Assembly (NCBI GenBank): GCA_014650415.1 | Contig: BMUX01000015.1 | Span: 62,001-126,000, forward strand | DNA: 64,000 bases | Direction of reading: 5' to 3' | Origin: Streptomyces spiroverticillatus | Lineage (GTDB): Bacteria; Actinomycetota; Actinomycetes; Streptomycetales; Streptomycetaceae | In this document: in pieces, positions 1-7,124 of the stretch | How the letters are laid out: every line of letters begins with the position of its first letter | Numbering within the stretch: the stretch's first letter is position 1 | Notes under the pieces: model-generated | The model's database searches: none | What the model saw: only the letters and a program-made list of their open reading frames with translations | What the model was told of the DNA's origin: nothing | Made by a program: the position numbers and the translations under genes

Positions 1-2
1 GG

Positions 3-866
3 CGGCTCCTGATGCTCGGTCACCTGGACACGGTGCCGCACCGCTGGCCGGTCCGCTGGGACGGCGACGTGCTCCACGGGCGCGGTTCGGTCGACGCCAA
101 GGGCAGCCTGGTGACCTTCCTCCAGACCCTCGCCGCCTACGAGCCCCCCGAGGGCGTCGAGCTGCGGGTGGTCGGCGCCGTGGAGGAGGAGATCACCGCC
201 GCAGGTGCCTTCCACGTACGCGACACCTGCCCGGCCGACGCGGTGATCGTGGGGGAGCCCAGCGGTGCGTCCGCGCTCACGCTCGGCTACTACGGGCTGA
301 TCAAGTTCCGGCTGCACACCCGCGAACGCGTCGGACACACCGCCGGCGAAGGCGTCAGGACGGCCGGCGACCGGCTGGTCGAAGCCCTCGCCGCAGTGCG
401 CGCCGCGGTGGCCGACGTCGCGCCCGACGCCCTCACCGCGACGCTGGGCGCAAGCGCCCTCAACGAGGGCGACGTCCAGGCCGGGGAAGCCGTCGTGGAC
501 GTCCGGCTGCCCCCCGGGCACCAGGTGGAGACCGTCCTGGACGCCGTACGGGCCGCAGTGCGCGAACCCGTCCTGACCGAGGTGCTGCGGGCCACCCCCG
601 GCGTCGCCACCCCCCGCACCAGCCCCCTGGTCAAGGCCTTCCAACGCGCCTTCCAGGGCGAGGAGTCGAGGCCCCGCTACCTGCTGAAGAAGGGGAGCAG
701 CGACATGAACACCCTCGCCACCACCTGGCACGACGTTCCCATGGTCGCCTACGGCCCCGGTGACGCGAGCCTGGACCACACCCCCGACGAGCACCTGCAC
801 GCGGCCGAGTTCCGCCGGGCCCAGCGCCTGCTGACGGCCGCCGTCCGAGAATGGAGCACGATGTGA
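3..866 (+). CDS. LysK-like M20 peptidase (amino-carrier-protein hydrolase), 5' end outside window
   Basis: The reading frame is already open at the window edge, so the N-terminus is missing. Visible M20 features are GHLDTV, the metal-ligand region GRGSVDAKGS, the catalytic/metal Glu run AVEEEI, VGEPSG followed by LGYYG, and SSDMN...AYGPGD...LDHTPDE near the C-terminus. The VGEPSG/LGYYG and GPGD/LDHTP spacing resembles LysK-type [LysW]-lysine/ornithine hydrolases more than DapE or ArgE. Those enzymes free an amino acid from the C-terminal Glu of LysW-type carriers. Lysine is made here by the DAP route (lysA lies at 10.8 kb), so a role in specialised metabolism is inferred. The stop overlaps the cysC start (ATGTGA), which argues for one operon with the sulfate-activation genes. 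A general M20 peptidase is the alternative. Confidence 0.75.
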   Translation, partial: RLLMLGHLDTVPHRWPVRWDGDVLHGRGSVDAKGSLVTFLQTLAAYEPPEGVELRVVGAVEEEITAAGAFHVRDTCPADAVIVGEPSGASALTLGYYGLIKFRLHTRERVGHTAGEGVRTAGDRLVEALAAVRAAVADVAPDALTATLGASALNEGDVQAGEAVVDVRLPPGHQVETVLDAVRAAVREPVLTEVLRATPGVATPRTSPLVKAFQRAFQGEESRPRYLLKKGSSDMNTLATTWHDVPMVAYGPGDASLDHTPDEHLHAAEFRRAQRLLTAAVREWSTM

Positions 867-1501
867 CCCTCCAGACCCTTGCCCCGGCCCCCGTCCCGCG
901 TGCCACGGCCCCGCGTGCCACCGCCCCGGCCGTGTGCCCCCCGGCCCCCGCCCCGTACTGCACCTGCTACCCCGGATCGACCGTCTGGCTGACCGGACTG
1001 CCCAGTTCCGGCAAGACCACCGTCGCCCGCGCCGCCGCCGAACTGCTGCGCGCCCGCGGCCGCCGGGTCGAAGTGCTGGACGGCGACGAGTTCCGCCGCA
1101 CCCTCTCGGACGACCTGGGCTTCTCCCGCGAGGACCGGCACCGCAACGTCGTACGCATCGGACACGTCGCCCAGGTCCTCGCCCGCAACGGCGTCACCGT
1201 CCTGGTCCCCGTCATCGCCCCCTACGCCGACTCCCGTGCGGACGTGCGCTCCTCGCACGCCAGGAGCCGTACCGCCTTCCTGGAGGTCCATGTCGCCGCA
1301 CCGGTGGAGGTCTGCGCCCACCGTGACGTCAAGGGCCTGTACGCCAGCCGGGCCGCGGGCGAGATCAGCGGCCTGACCGGGGTCGACGCCCCCTACGAAG
1401 CACCCCGCACCCCCGACCTGAGGATCGACTCGCACCACGAACCGGTGGAGCGCTCGGCCACCGCCCTGATCGCCCTGCTCACCGAGCGGGGGCTGGCATG
1501 A
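863..1501 (+). CDS. cysC: Adenylylsulfate (APS) kinase
   Basis: The enzyme phosphorylates APS to PAPS, the sulfate donor for sulfotransferases. Visible motifs are the P-loop GLPSSGKTT, LDGDEFRRTLSDDLGFSREDR, and the C-terminal substrate region with KGLYA and FTG-like SGLTGVDAPYE. I choose the GTG at 863 because it has GGAG six bases upstream and overlaps the previous stop as ATGTGA. An ATG at 851 in the same frame lacks a ribosome site and would add four residues. The first 40 or so residues form an Ala/Pro-rich extension with three Cys (CPPAPAPYCTC) that is not part of the kinase fold. The stop overlaps cysD as ATGA. In an accessory cluster this gene suggests that PAPS is being supplied to a sulfotransferase rather than to sulfate assimilation alone. 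Confidence 0.93.
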   Translation: MTLQTLAPAPVPRATAPRATAPAVCPPAPAPYCTCYPGSTVWLTGLPSSGKTTVARAAAELLRARGRRVEVLDGDEFRRTLSDDLGFSREDRHRNVVRIGHVAQVLARNGVTVLVPVIAPYADSRADVRSSHARSRTAFLEVHVAAPVEVCAHRDVKGLYASRAAGEISGLTGVDAPYEAPRTPDLRIDSHHEPVERSATALIALLTERGLA

Positions 1502-2439
1502 CCGCGCTCACGACCGCGCCCGCCGTGCCGCTCGGCACCGACGCCTGCGCGCTCTCGCACCTCGACACCGTCGAGTCGGAGGCCATCCACATCTTCCGCG
1601 AGGTGGCGGGCGAGTTCGAACGGCCGGTGATCCTCTTCTCCGGCGGCAAGGACTCCATCGTCATGCTGCACCTGGCGCTGAAGGCCTTCGCCCCCGCCGC
1701 CCTCCCCTTCTCCCTGCTGCACGTCGACACCGGCCACAACTTCCCCGAGGTCCTCGACCACCGCGACCGCACCGTCGCCCGCCACGGCCTGCGGCTGCAC
1801 GTCGCCCACGTACAGGACTTCCTCGACGACGGCCGGCTGCGCGAACGCCCCGACGGCACCCGTAACCCGCTGCAGACCGTGCCCCTGCTCGACGCCATCT
1901 CCACCGGACGGTACGACGCTGTCTTCGGCGGCGGCCGGCGCGACGAGGAGAAGGCCCGCGCCAAGGAGCGGGTGTTCTCCCTGCGCGACGAGTTCGGCGC
2001 CTGGGACCCGCGCCGCCAGCGCCCCGAACTGTGGTCCCTCTACAACGGCCGGCACGCACCCGGCGAACACGTCCGCGTCTTCCCCCTCTCCAACTGGACC
2101 GAGCTCGACGTGTGGCAGTACATCCAGCGCGAGGGCATCGACCTGCCGTCGATCTACTACTCCCACCACCGCGAGGTCTTCGCCCGCAACGGGATGTGGC
2201 TGGCCCCCGGCGACTGGGGCGGCCCCCGCGACGACGAGCACATCCAGCTCAAGCAGGTCCGCTACCGCACCGTCGGAGACATGTCCTGCACCGGCGCCGT
2301 GGAGTCGACGGCCACCAGCGTGGCGGAAGTGATCGACGAGATCACCGCCTCCCGGCTCACCGAACGCGGCGCCACCCGCGCCGACGACAAGCTCTCCGAG
2401 GCCGCCATGGAAGACCGCAAGAAGGAGGGCTACTTCTAG
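1498..2439 (+). CDS. cysD: Sulfate adenylyltransferase subunit 2 (CysD)
   Basis: This is the ATP-sulfurylase catalytic subunit of the PP-loop family. It makes APS from ATP and sulfate in a complex with the CysN GTPase. The PP-loop FSGGKDSIVMLH lies near residues 43-54, followed by GGRRDEEKARAKER and the C-terminal GDMSCTGAVES, all typical of CysD. The 313-residue length is normal. The start ATG overlaps the cysC stop (ATGA), and cysN follows after two bases, so the three enzymes are translationally coupled. Nothing in the sequence suggests degeneration, so a working PAPS supply line is likely. Confidence 0.96.
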   Translation: MTALTTAPAVPLGTDACALSHLDTVESEAIHIFREVAGEFERPVILFSGGKDSIVMLHLALKAFAPAALPFSLLHVDTGHNFPEVLDHRDRTVARHGLRLHVAHVQDFLDDGRLRERPDGTRNPLQTVPLLDAISTGRYDAVFGGGRRDEEKARAKERVFSLRDEFGAWDPRRQRPELWSLYNGRHAPGEHVRVFPLSNWTELDVWQYIQREGIDLPSIYYSHHREVFARNGMWLAPGDWGGPRDDEHIQLKQVRYRTVGDMSCTGAVESTATSVAEVIDEITASRLTERGATRADDKLSEAAMEDRKKEGYF

Positions 2440-2441
2440 TC

Positions 2442-3716
2442 ATGGACATCACCAAAACCCTGCGTTTCGCCACCGCCGGCTCGGTCGACGACGGAAAGTC
2501 CACCCTGGTGGGCCGCCTCCTGCACGACTCGAAGTCCGTACTCTCCGACCAGCTGGCGGCGGTCGAAGCGGTGTCGCTCCAACGTGGCCAGAGCACCCCC
2601 GACCTGGCACTGCTCACCGACGGACTGCGCGCCGAACGCGAACAGGGCATCACCATCGACGTGGCCTACCGCTACTTCGCCACCGCCCGCCGCCGGTTCA
2701 TCCTCGCCGACACCCCCGGCCATGTGCAGTACACCCGCAACATGGTCACCGGCGCCTCCACCGCCGACCTCGCCCTGGTCCTGGTCGACGCACGGCACGG
2801 AATCGTCGAACAGACCCGCCGCCACCTCGCGGTCACCGCGCTCCTGCGCATCCCCGCGGTGACGCTCGTCGTCAACAAGATGGACCTGGTGGGCTTTTCG
2901 GAGCAGGTCTTCGCGGACATCACCGCCGAGTTCACCCGGTGCGCCCGGGCGCTCGGCGTCCCCCGAGTGACCGCCGTCCCGGTGTCCGCGCTCGACGGCG
3001 ACAACGTCGTACGGCCCTCCGGCCGCATGGACTGGTACGCGGGCCCCACCGTCCTGGAGCACCTGGAGACCGTGGACAGCGGCGTCGACCCGCGCACCGA
3101 ACCCGCCCGCCTGCCCGTCCAGTACGTCATCCGGCCCGGCTCCGCCGCCCACCCCGACTACCGGGGCTATGCGGGCCAGCTCACCTCCGGCCTGCTGCGG
3201 GTCGGCGACCCGGTCACCGTGCTGCCCGCCGGTCGTACGACCGTCATCGAGGCCATCGACACCCCGGCCGGCCCGGCCCCGGCCGCCTGGGCGCCGCAGT
3301 CGGTGACCGTACGCCTGGCCGACGACATCGACATCGCCCGCGGCGACCTCATCGCCCCCGCCCGGACCCCGCCCCGCACCACCCGGCAACTGCACGCCAC
3401 CGTCTGCCAGTTGAGCGAACAACCGCTGCGGGCGGGCCGGCGCGTGCTCCTCAAGCACACCACCCGCACCGTACGGGCCGTGGTCCAGGAGATCGGCTCC
3501 CGGCTCGACCTGCACGACCTCACCGAACGCCCGGGCGCCGCCGCACTGGAGGCCAACGACATCGGCCGGATCGTCGTACGCACCGCCGAACCGATCGCCC
3601 TCGACGGGTACGCCGAACTCCGCCGCACCGGCTCCTTCCTGCTCATCGACCCGGACGACGGCAGCACACTCACCGCCGGCATGGCCGACGCCCCGGCCGA
3701 CACCGACGGGATGTGA
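2442..3716 (+). CDS. cysN: Sulfate adenylyltransferase subunit 1, GTPase (CysN)
   Basis: CysN is the GTP-hydrolysing partner of CysD and drives APS formation. Elongation-factor-type G motifs are clear: GSVDDGKST, DTPGHVQYTRN and NKMD, followed by two beta-barrel domains. The ATG at 2442 lies two bases after the cysD stop and gives 424 residues, slightly short for CysN; no CysC domain is fused. The open frame extends upstream through cysD, but that part is not protein-like. No further sulfur genes follow. The next gene is the small peptide at 3843, in the same direction after a gap of about 125 bases. Confidence 0.95.
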   Translation: MDITKTLRFATAGSVDDGKSTLVGRLLHDSKSVLSDQLAAVEAVSLQRGQSTPDLALLTDGLRAEREQGITIDVAYRYFATARRRFILADTPGHVQYTRNMVTGASTADLALVLVDARHGIVEQTRRHLAVTALLRIPAVTLVVNKMDLVGFSEQVFADITAEFTRCARALGVPRVTAVPVSALDGDNVVRPSGRMDWYAGPTVLEHLETVDSGVDPRTEPARLPVQYVIRPGSAAHPDYRGYAGQLTSGLLRVGDPVTVLPAGRTTVIEAIDTPAGPAPAAWAPQSVTVRLADDIDIARGDLIAPARTPPRTTRQLHATVCQLSEQPLRAGRRVLLKHTTRTVRAVVQEIGSRLDLHDLTERPGAAALEANDIGRIVVRTAEPIALDGYAELRRTGSFLLIDPDDGSTLTAGMADAPADTDGM

Positions 3717-3842
3717 TTCCTGCACACCGCGGCCATGACATCTTCATACGGAGCCGGTGACACCGGCACTGTCGGCCCTTTCGCCGTCGCGGAAGACTCT
3801 GGGGCAACAGAGCGCACACCGCTTCGCCTCGAAAGGGCCGAC

Positions 3843-3992
3843 ATGAACCTCACCTCCAGCACGCCCGCAACCCCCGGCGCCGAGATCCCGGCCGCGGACG
3901 GCCTGGTCATCGAGCACCTCGGCCCGCTCGCCCCCGAGCAGTACCGGTCCGCCACCTGCATCTGCTGGAGCGAGATCAGCATCGGCGAGTGA
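3843..3992 (+). CDS. Candidate RiPP precursor peptide (49 aa)
   Basis: This small gene sits directly upstream of a fused leader-binding/YcaO enzyme, the expected place for an azoline-forming RiPP substrate. The ATG at 3843 is preceded by GAAAGGG. The first 33 or so residues look like a leader (hydrophobic DGLVIEHLGPL, then APEQY). The C-terminal RSATCICWSEISIGE has Cys39, Cys41, Thr38, Ser36, Ser43 and Ser46 as possible cyclisation sites. An in-frame ATG at 3735 would add 36 residues but has no good ribosome site. I do not recognise the core as a known product. The C-terminal Gly-Glu loosely recalls cyanobactin recognition ends and also the C-terminal Glu of LysW carriers, but LysW zinc-finger cysteines are absent. 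Confidence 0.72.
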   Translation: MNLTSSTPATPGAEIPAADGLVIEHLGPLAPEQYRSATCICWSEISIGE

Positions 3993-4086
3993 CCCGCGGG
4001 CCGGCCGCCGCAGGCCGGTCACCCGCAGACCAGCGACCTTCGGCCCAGGAGCCGGCAACCGCGCACGAGGGGGACGAGGAACAGCC

Positions 4087-6363
4087 ATGGTGAACACGGA
4101 GTGCACCACACAGGGACTGGCCTTCAAGCACCACCTGTCGGCCGAGGTCGTCCCCGGAGAAGGGGTGTTCCTGGTGTCGGAGCGCGGCGTGACCGTGCTG
4201 CGCGGCGCCGGAATCCTCGCCCTGGCCCCGCTCCTCGACGGCACCCGCACCCTGGACCGGCTTGCCGAACAGGCCCCCGCCGGACTGACCCCGGACCAGG
4301 TGCGGCAGATCGTCGGCCGGCTCCTCGACGCGGGTCTGCTCACCCACCGCCGCACGGACACCGCCGCGCGGTCCGAGGAGGCCTTCTGGGAACTGGCGGG
4401 ACTCGACGGACAGCGCGCCGCCCGCCGGACCCTGGAAGCCACGGTCGCCGTCGTCGGACTCGGCGCCCGGGGCCCGCAGGCCGCCGCCGACATGGCCGCC
4501 GCACTCGCCGCAGGCGGCCTGCGCCCGTACGAGCCGGGCGGGGCCGGTGCACCTCCCGCGCTCGCCGTCGTCGTCTGCGAGGACTACCTCGACCCCCGGC
4601 TCGCGGCCCTCGACGCCGGGTACCGCGCCACCGGGACCCCCTGGCTGCTCCTGCGTCCGGGCGGCGAACAGCCCTGGATAGGACCGGTGTTCACCCCGGA
4701 CGACGGCCCCTGCTGGCACTGCCTGGCCGAACCGCTGCGCCGCAACCGCCCCGCCGAGACCTACCTGGGCCAGGCCCTCGGCCGCCCCGTCACCACTCCG
4801 CCGTCGGGGCTGCCGGCCGGCCGTTCGGCGGGACTGCACCTCGCCTGTCTGGAAGCCGCCAAGTGGCTGGCGGGACAGCGCCACCCGGGCCAGTCCGCGC
4901 TGTGGACCCTGGACCCCCTCACCCTGGCGGGGCGCCACCACCCGGTGCGCCGCCGCCCGCAATGCCCCTCCTGCGGCGAACCCGACCTGATGGCCCGCCA
5001 GGTGAACGCCCCCTTCACGCTCGTCCCGCGCCCCAAGGCCGCCCTCGGCACCGGCGAACGCTCACTGACCGCCGAACAGATGCTGGAGCGCCACGGCCAC
5101 CTGGTCGACGACCTGACCGGAGTGGTCAAGGAAGTCCTCCGCGACACCCGGGGCCCCGACTTCCTCAACTGCTTCCACTCCGGGCACAATCCGGCCGCCG
5201 AACCCTCCGGTCTCGCCGCCGTGCGCAGCGGACTGCGCAGCCACAGCTCCGGCAAGGGAACCACCGGCACCCAGGCGCGCGTGAGCGCCCTGTGCGAAGC
5301 GGTGGAACGGCACAGCGGCTACTTCCAGGGCGACGAACCCACCGTGCGGGCCGCCTACCGGGAGATCGCGGACCGGGCCGTCCACCCGGACACCGTCCAG
5401 CTCTTCGACCCCCGCCAGTACGCGGACCGCGAGCAGTGGAACGCCGCCCACACCCCCGCCCACCGGATATGCGAGCCCTTCGACGAGAACACACCGGTCG
5501 ACTGGACCCCCATGTGGTCCCTCACCGAGGGCCGGCAGCGCCTGGTGCCCACCGCGATGCTCTACTACCGGGCCCCCGCCGCCCACGGCTTCTTCACCGC
5601 CACCTCCAACGGCTCCGCGGCGGGCAGCTCCCGCGAGGACGCCGTGGTCCAGGGCTTCCTGGAACTCGTCGAACGCGACGCGGTCGCCCTGTGGTGGTAC
5701 AACCGCACCCGCCAGCCCGGGGTGGACCTCGACGCCTTCGCCGACCCCTGGGTCCAGCAGGTCCGTACGGGACACGAAGCGCTGGAGCGCCGGCTCTGGG
5801 TGCTCGACCTCACCAGCGACCTCGGCGTCCCGGTCTTCGCCGCCCTGTCCCGGCGGACCGACAAACCCGCGCAGGACATCACCCTCGGGTTCGGCGCCCA
5901 CTTCGACCCCCGGGTCGCCCTGAGACGGGCGGTGGCGGAGCTGAACCAGATGCTGCCGCCGGTCGTGCAGGCCGAGGCCGACGGCACCGGCTACCACTGC
6001 GACGACGACGCCGTGCTGTCCTGGTGGCACACCGCCACCACCGACAACCAGCCCTACCTGCTGCCCGCCCCGGCAGAACCCGGCCGGGTGCCCGCGGACT
6101 TCCCGTACACCCCGCGCACCGACCTGGCCGAGGACGTGGCCGAAGCCGGCCGGCTGGCCCGCTCCCTCGGCAGCGAACTCCTCGTCCTCGACCAGACCCG
6201 CCAGGACACCGGCCTCCCGGTGGTCAAGGTGATGGTGCCGGGGCTGCGCCCCTTCTGGGCCCGCTTCGGCCCCGGCCGCCTGTACGACGTTCCCGTGCGG
6301 CTGGGCCGTCGCAGTGCCCCGGTCCGCTACGAGGACCTCAACCCGATCCCGCTCTTCCTGTGA
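4087..6363 (+). CDS. Fused leader-binding (E1-like) and YcaO cyclodehydratase
   Basis: The 758-aa length and layout match fused C-D cyclodehydratases (TruD/LynD-like). Residues 1-95 look like a winged-helix leader-recognition (RRE) region. Residues 115-300 are a degenerate E1/ThiF-like part with a zinc tetrathiolate formed by CWHC (209-212) and CPSC (293-296). Residues 350-758 are YcaO, with the ATP/Mg motif SGKGTTGTQARVSALCEAVER and a second Glu-rich motif GFLELVERDAV. The C-terminus NPIPLFL resembles the proline-rich YcaO tail needed for catalysis. Family knowledge says such enzymes use ATP to turn Cys, Ser or Thr of a precursor into azolines; the peptide at 3843 is the obvious substrate. 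The following gene starts two bases after the stop. Confidence 0.9.
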   Translation: MVNTECTTQGLAFKHHLSAEVVPGEGVFLVSERGVTVLRGAGILALAPLLDGTRTLDRLAEQAPAGLTPDQVRQIVGRLLDAGLLTHRRTDTAARSEEAFWELAGLDGQRAARRTLEATVAVVGLGARGPQAAADMAAALAAGGLRPYEPGGAGAPPALAVVVCEDYLDPRLAALDAGYRATGTPWLLLRPGGEQPWIGPVFTPDDGPCWHCLAEPLRRNRPAETYLGQALGRPVTTPPSGLPAGRSAGLHLACLEAAKWLAGQRHPGQSALWTLDPLTLAGRHHPVRRRPQCPSCGEPDLMARQVNAPFTLVPRPKAALGTGERSLTAEQMLERHGHLVDDLTGVVKEVLRDTRGPDFLNCFHSGHNPAAEPSGLAAVRSGLRSHSSGKGTTGTQARVSALCEAVERHSGYFQGDEPTVRAAYREIADRAVHPDTVQLFDPRQYADREQWNAAHTPAHRICEPFDENTPVDWTPMWSLTEGRQRLVPTAMLYYRAPAAHGFFTATSNGSAAGSSREDAVVQGFLELVERDAVALWWYNRTRQPGVDLDAFADPWVQQVRTGHEALERRLWVLDLTSDLGVPVFAALSRRTDKPAQDITLGFGAHFDPRVALRRAVAELNQMLPPVVQAEADGTGYHCDDDAVLSWWHTATTDNQPYLLPAPAEPGRVPADFPYTPRTDLAEDVAEAGRLARSLGSELLVLDQTRQDTGLPVVKVMVPGLRPFWARFGPGRLYDVPVRLGRRSAPVRYEDLNPIPLFL

Positions 6364-6365
6364 CG

Positions 6366-7043
6366 ATGCTTCCCCTGACACGGCTTCGCGAGCCGCACCT
6401 CCTGCCGCTGTGGTCCCTGCGCGAGGACTGCGTGATCCGCCAGTCGCCCGCCGCTCCCTGCGACTGGCGGATCGACACCCCCTGGGGAGAGGCCCGGCTG
6501 GGCCCGATCGCCCCGGTGGTCCGACGGGCGCTGGAGCGGATGACGTACGGTCCGGTCCTCCTCGACAACGTGCTCCCCGGCTTCACCGACGGCGACGTGC
6601 CGACCGGGCAGCACGTCGACCACGCGGCGCTGCGGGCGGTGCTGGAGAAGGCGGGCCACGCGGTGGTGCGCACGCTCGCGTTTCCCGACGGCAGCCGGTA
6701 CGTGACGGTGACGCCCGAGTGGCCCCGCGCCCGGCTCTTCTCCACCGGCCGCCCGGAGCCGGACGCGGTGCACCGCCTCTCCCGCCACGTCACCCTGCAC
6801 GACGCGGCCGACGGCCGTCTCCTCCAGGCGCCGTCCTGCGCCCACCGGGCGCTCCTGCACACCCCGCGGGCCGAGCGGCTGATCGACTGCTACGCCGCAC
6901 CCGCGCGACTGCGGGAGGTCTCGGCGCTGCTCGGCAGACCGGTGCCCGAAACGGCCCTGGTGGTCGGGCTCCTGGAGGCCGCCGGTCTGCTGGTGCCGGT
7001 GAGCGGCGGCGCACCGCCGCCGGAGCGCGGGACGAACGCCTGA
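6366..7043 (+). CDS. SagB-like N-terminal-domain protein lacking the flavin dehydrogenase domain
   Basis: The 225-aa protein is coupled to the YcaO gene (two-base gap). Two parts look related: WSLREDCVIRQ...PWGEARLGPI, and RLSRHVTLHDAADGRLLQAP...ALLHTPRAERLIDCYAAP. The second follows the pattern of the non-catalytic N-terminal region of SagB-type azoline dehydrogenases (LSRFaxLRR...LESPxSHARxxLHDPRAxxLL). The nitroreductase-fold FMN domain that should follow is absent: the frame ends at 7043 and a kinase promoter region begins. It may therefore act as an extra peptide-recognition or scaffold protein, or be a relic. The similarity is by eye only. Confidence 0.55.
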   Translation: MLPLTRLREPHLLPLWSLREDCVIRQSPAAPCDWRIDTPWGEARLGPIAPVVRRALERMTYGPVLLDNVLPGFTDGDVPTGQHVDHAALRAVLEKAGHAVVRTLAFPDGSRYVTVTPEWPRARLFSTGRPEPDAVHRLSRHVTLHDAADGRLLQAPSCAHRALLHTPRAERLIDCYAAPARLREVSALLGRPVPETALVVGLLEAAGLLVPVSGGAPPPERGTNA

Positions 7044-7124
7044 AGTCGGCAGTGTCCGAGCGGTGCCGATGATCCCCACGTATGCTGCCCCCGAGCGAAA
7101 TCGCATTCGAGTGGGGGGTTTCTC

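Noticed and set aside
3735..3842. Longer precursor starting at 3735
   Set aside because: No ribosome site before 3735, whereas GAAAGGG lies at the right distance from 3843; the extra 36 residues do not look leader-like.
3843..3992. Small peptide as a LysW-type amino-carrier protein
   Set aside because: It lacks the CxxC zinc-finger pair and the acidic EDWGE-like end; only the terminal Glu agrees. A RiPP precursor next to YcaO fits better.
7044..7124. Missing SagB catalytic domain hidden by a frameshift after 7043
   Set aside because: Only 81 bases separate the stop from the kinase start, too short for an FMN domain, and no such motifs appear in other frames.
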